A DNA stretch of 40,308 bases from IMG/VR virus record IMGVR_UViG_3300008116_000707, positions 1 through 40,308 of that record; one strand, 5' to 3'. The notes under the pieces were generated by a model, which saw only the letters and a program-made list of their open reading frames with translations, ran no database searches and was not told where the DNA came from. Below are positions 38,483 through 40,308 of the stretch, piece by piece. This DNA is from a virus. Positions within the stretch are counted from its first letter, which is position 1; each line of letters starts with the position of its first letter. The position numbers and the translations under genes are program-made.

Positions 38483-40110
38483 TATATACCTCCGTCTACT
38501 ATTGTCCAGTTATTTGGTGCAAAATCTAAAATATTTTTACCTGCTTGAGCCTCTGCAGTGTACTTAATAGTTCCAAAACTAATACTCAAGTTAGGTTGTA
38601 CAGATCTTGAACTCCATCCATTGTAAATGGCATTAAGATTGGCTGCGGAATAGTTGGCTGCTGATTTGCCGTCCATGAAACTTGAAAAGTTAGTTACATT
38701 TGATACATTCCAATTTCCAATAGCTTGATTAAAAGTTGTATTAAACCTAAACATTAATGACATATTTGTTACCGCACTTGTATTCCAATTTCCTATTGGC
38801 TGATTAAATGTGCTATCTCCAAACATACCAGCCATACTTACCGTACCCGTGTTTTTAATTGTCCAGTTGTTAATATCCGAGGAACCTCCATTGTTAAATG
38901 AATAATTCGCTCCAAACATATTTGTGAAACTTGTTACGTTTGACACGTTCCATGCCCCAATGTTTTGATTAAAATTGGATGTGGAAAACATATTATTCAT
39001 GTCAGTTACCGCACTTGTATTCCATGAGCCAATTGGTTGGTTGAATGCACTATTTAATGAAAACATGCTTGACATATTCGTGACTGCACTTGTGTTCCAA
39101 CTTGAAATGTTTTGATTGAATGAAGAACTCCTAAACATACTACCCATACTTACCGCACTTGCCGTTCTAATTGTCCAATTATTTATATCTGCTGAGCCTC
39201 CATTATTAAATGCGGTTGCCCCATTAAACATAGATGAAAAATTGGTAACATTAGACACGTTCCATGCTCCAATATTTTGATTAAATGAAGACGCATTTTG
39301 AAACATTTCTCCCATATTAGTAACTGCACCCGTATTCCAAGAACCAATATCTTGATTGAAAAAATAGTTGCCAAAAAACATCCTATTCATAGTTGTTACG
39401 TTTCCTACATTCCAATTGCTAATGTCTCTATTAAAACTATTTTCGTGAAACATATTGTTCATAGTAGTAACTGCACTCGTATTCCAATTATCAATTGGTT
39501 GATTAAATGGGCATTGTCTAAACATTTGAGACATTGAAACCGACCCCGTTGTTCTGATAGTCCAATTATTTATATCCGCAGAATTTCCATTGTTAAATCC
39601 GCTTATATAAAACATTTCATGAAAATTAAGAACATTTGATACGTTCCAAGAGCCGATTGCCGAATTAAAGTTGTTACAACTTCTAAAATAAGTAGCCAAA
39701 CTTGTAGTTGTAATAGTAGGAGCATCTGTTGCACTTGCGGTTAAATTTGTACAACCCGCAAATCCCGCATCAACACTAATATTTAAACTACCCCAATTGA
39801 TAATATCAAGTATTTTTAATCTATCTCCTCCATTATTAAACTGCCATCCTAAAATAGAACCCGTAACACTTATAGTGTAAGTACCTACACTTGCATAAGT
39901 GTGAATGGCTAACGTATGATTTGCAATTGTTTCTACAGTTCCGTCCCCCCAATCTACTCGCATATTTAATCCTGTAGAAGTAGTAAGGGGCATTCTAAAC
40001 TGCGTACTTGTACTACTACCTGCTGAGGTATTGTTCGTATTTACTGTAAATCTAAAAGGAAGTTGATTTACTATACCACCTCCTACTACCCCTATACCAA
40101 TCCCAATCAT
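38482..40110 (-). CDS. BspA/DUF285-repeat adhesin with PKD-like domain
   Basis: 542 residues. A PKD-like domain lies near the N-terminus (RVDWGDGTVETIANHT and YASVGTYTISVTG). From about residue 150 the protein consists of about thirteen repeats of the type SWNTSAVTNMSSMF, NWNVSNVTNFSS or NWTIRTTGSVSMSQMF, the pattern of DUF285 (PF03382) of BspA-like surface proteins. No signal peptide is present, as expected for a virion protein. It could be a receptor-binding or decoy protein. It starts inside the stop of the following (upstream) gene. Confidence 0.8.
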   Translation of the reverse strand: MIGIGIGVVGGGIVNQLPFRFTVNTNNTSAGSSTSTQFRMPLTTSTGLNMRVDWGDGTVETIANHTLAIHTYASVGTYTISVTGSILGWQFNNGGDRLKILDIINWGSLNISVDAGFAGCTNLTASATDAPTITTTSLATYFRSCNNFNSAIGSWNVSNVLNFHEMFYISGFNNGNSADINNWTIRTTGSVSMSQMFRQCPFNQPIDNWNTSAVTTMNNMFHENSFNRDISNWNVGNVTTMNRMFFGNYFFNQDIGSWNTGAVTNMGEMFQNASSFNQNIGAWNVSNVTNFSSMFNGATAFNNGGSADINNWTIRTASAVSMGSMFRSSSFNQNISSWNTSAVTNMSSMFSLNSAFNQPIGSWNTSAVTDMNNMFSTSNFNQNIGAWNVSNVTSFTNMFGANYSFNNGGSSDINNWTIKNTGTVSMAGMFGDSTFNQPIGNWNTSAVTNMSLMFRFNTTFNQAIGNWNVSNVTNFSSFMDGKSAANYSAANLNAIYNGWSSRSVQPNLSISFGTIKYTAEAQAGKNILDFAPNNWTIVDGGI

Positions 40111-40308
40111 TACTTATAAGCAATTATACTACCTGAGGAGATAGCAAATCCTGTAATAATTCCGCCACCTGGAAGGTAAGCAAACTGCTTAAACGTAACT
40201 CCACTCATACCATTAGCAGTTAAGCGTTCTACTCCATTAACTTTAAATGAAGTAAAGACTGTGTCTTCTTGTGGTACAATTGCAGTAAACTGTACATCGT
40301 TTACAGTT
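40110..40308 (-). CDS. Partial structural protein, 5' end cut by window
   Basis: About 65 residues visible on the minus strand, beginning in mid-frame at the window edge and ending ...GSIIAYK at the stop (40110-40112), which overlaps the adhesin ATG (TAATG). The visible text (VNDVQFTAIVPQEDTVF, KQFAYLPGGGIITGFAISSG) resembles the C-terminus of a phage structural protein, for example a small baseplate or decoration protein. Only the end is in view. Confidence 0.55.
   Translation of the reverse strand, partial: TVNDVQFTAIVPQEDTVFTSFKVNGVERLTANGMSGVTFKQFAYLPGGGIITGFAISSGSIIAYK

Noticed and set aside
1-40308. CRISPR array or insertion sequence
   Set aside because: No array of regularly spaced repeats and no transposase gene were seen; the repeats found are either fibre modules or the left-end motifs.

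Overview
The window is a stretch of the genome of a tailed bacteriophage that infects a Bacteroidota host, most likely a flavobacterium. The evidence is low G+C, almost no Shine-Dalgarno sites, a few TAnnTTTG promoter-like sites, small proteins typical of flavobacterial phages, and tail-fibre modules of the kind found in that phylum. The set (family A polymerase, DnaB-like helicase, TOPRIM primase, Sak4-like ATPase, SSB, uracil glycosylase, ThyX, long fibres) would suit a crAss-like or related lytic phage. No capsid, terminase, portal or RNA polymerase gene is in view, so that placement is an inference.

Layout. 1-2.9 kb: three small genes separated by long non-coding stretches with repeats, a tRNA-like gene, a tRNA-Glu, a probable structured RNA and several hairpin terminators. 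2.9-9.5 kb: a ParB-like protein, a membrane-anchored glucosaminidase, then an overlapping operon of SF2 helicase, spore-photoproduct-lyase-like radical SAM enzyme and acyl-CoA thioesterase, then small accessory genes including a split one. 9.5-10.8 kb: an HNH homing endonuclease gene sits in front of thyX and has left a copy of the thyX start behind. 10.8-31 kb: the replication, recombination and nucleotide block, all on the plus strand except one gene: M20-type peptidase, DnaB-like helicase, Sak4-like ATPase, SSB, primase, DnaA-domain-IV-like protein, uracil-DNA glycosylase, DUF932, NinG, DNA polymerase, Api92-like, NinB-like, dATP/dGTP diphosphohydrolase, PD-(D/E)XK nuclease, dCMP deaminase, GroES-like. 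31-36.6 kb: long tail-fibre genes, the first interrupted by a LAGLIDADG intein and split from the second by a frame break. 36.6-40.3 kb: the minus strand, converging on a shared hairpin, with a lysis group (spanin-like overlapping pair, holin) and structural genes including a BspA-like repeat adhesin.

How it fits together. The helicase, primase, SSB, polymerase and DnaA-like protein form a replisome. Repeats in the first 1.8 kb are a candidate origin or promoter region. ThyX, dCMP deaminase, dATP/dGTP diphosphohydrolase and uracil glycosylase shape the nucleotide pool and DNA quality. NinG, NinB-like, Sak4-like and PD-(D/E)XK proteins would handle recombination. Two selfish elements (HNH gene, intein) and at least three frame breaks (9.07, 33.33 and 36.48 kb) are the most unusual features, with the structured-RNA cluster at 2.1-2.8 kb.
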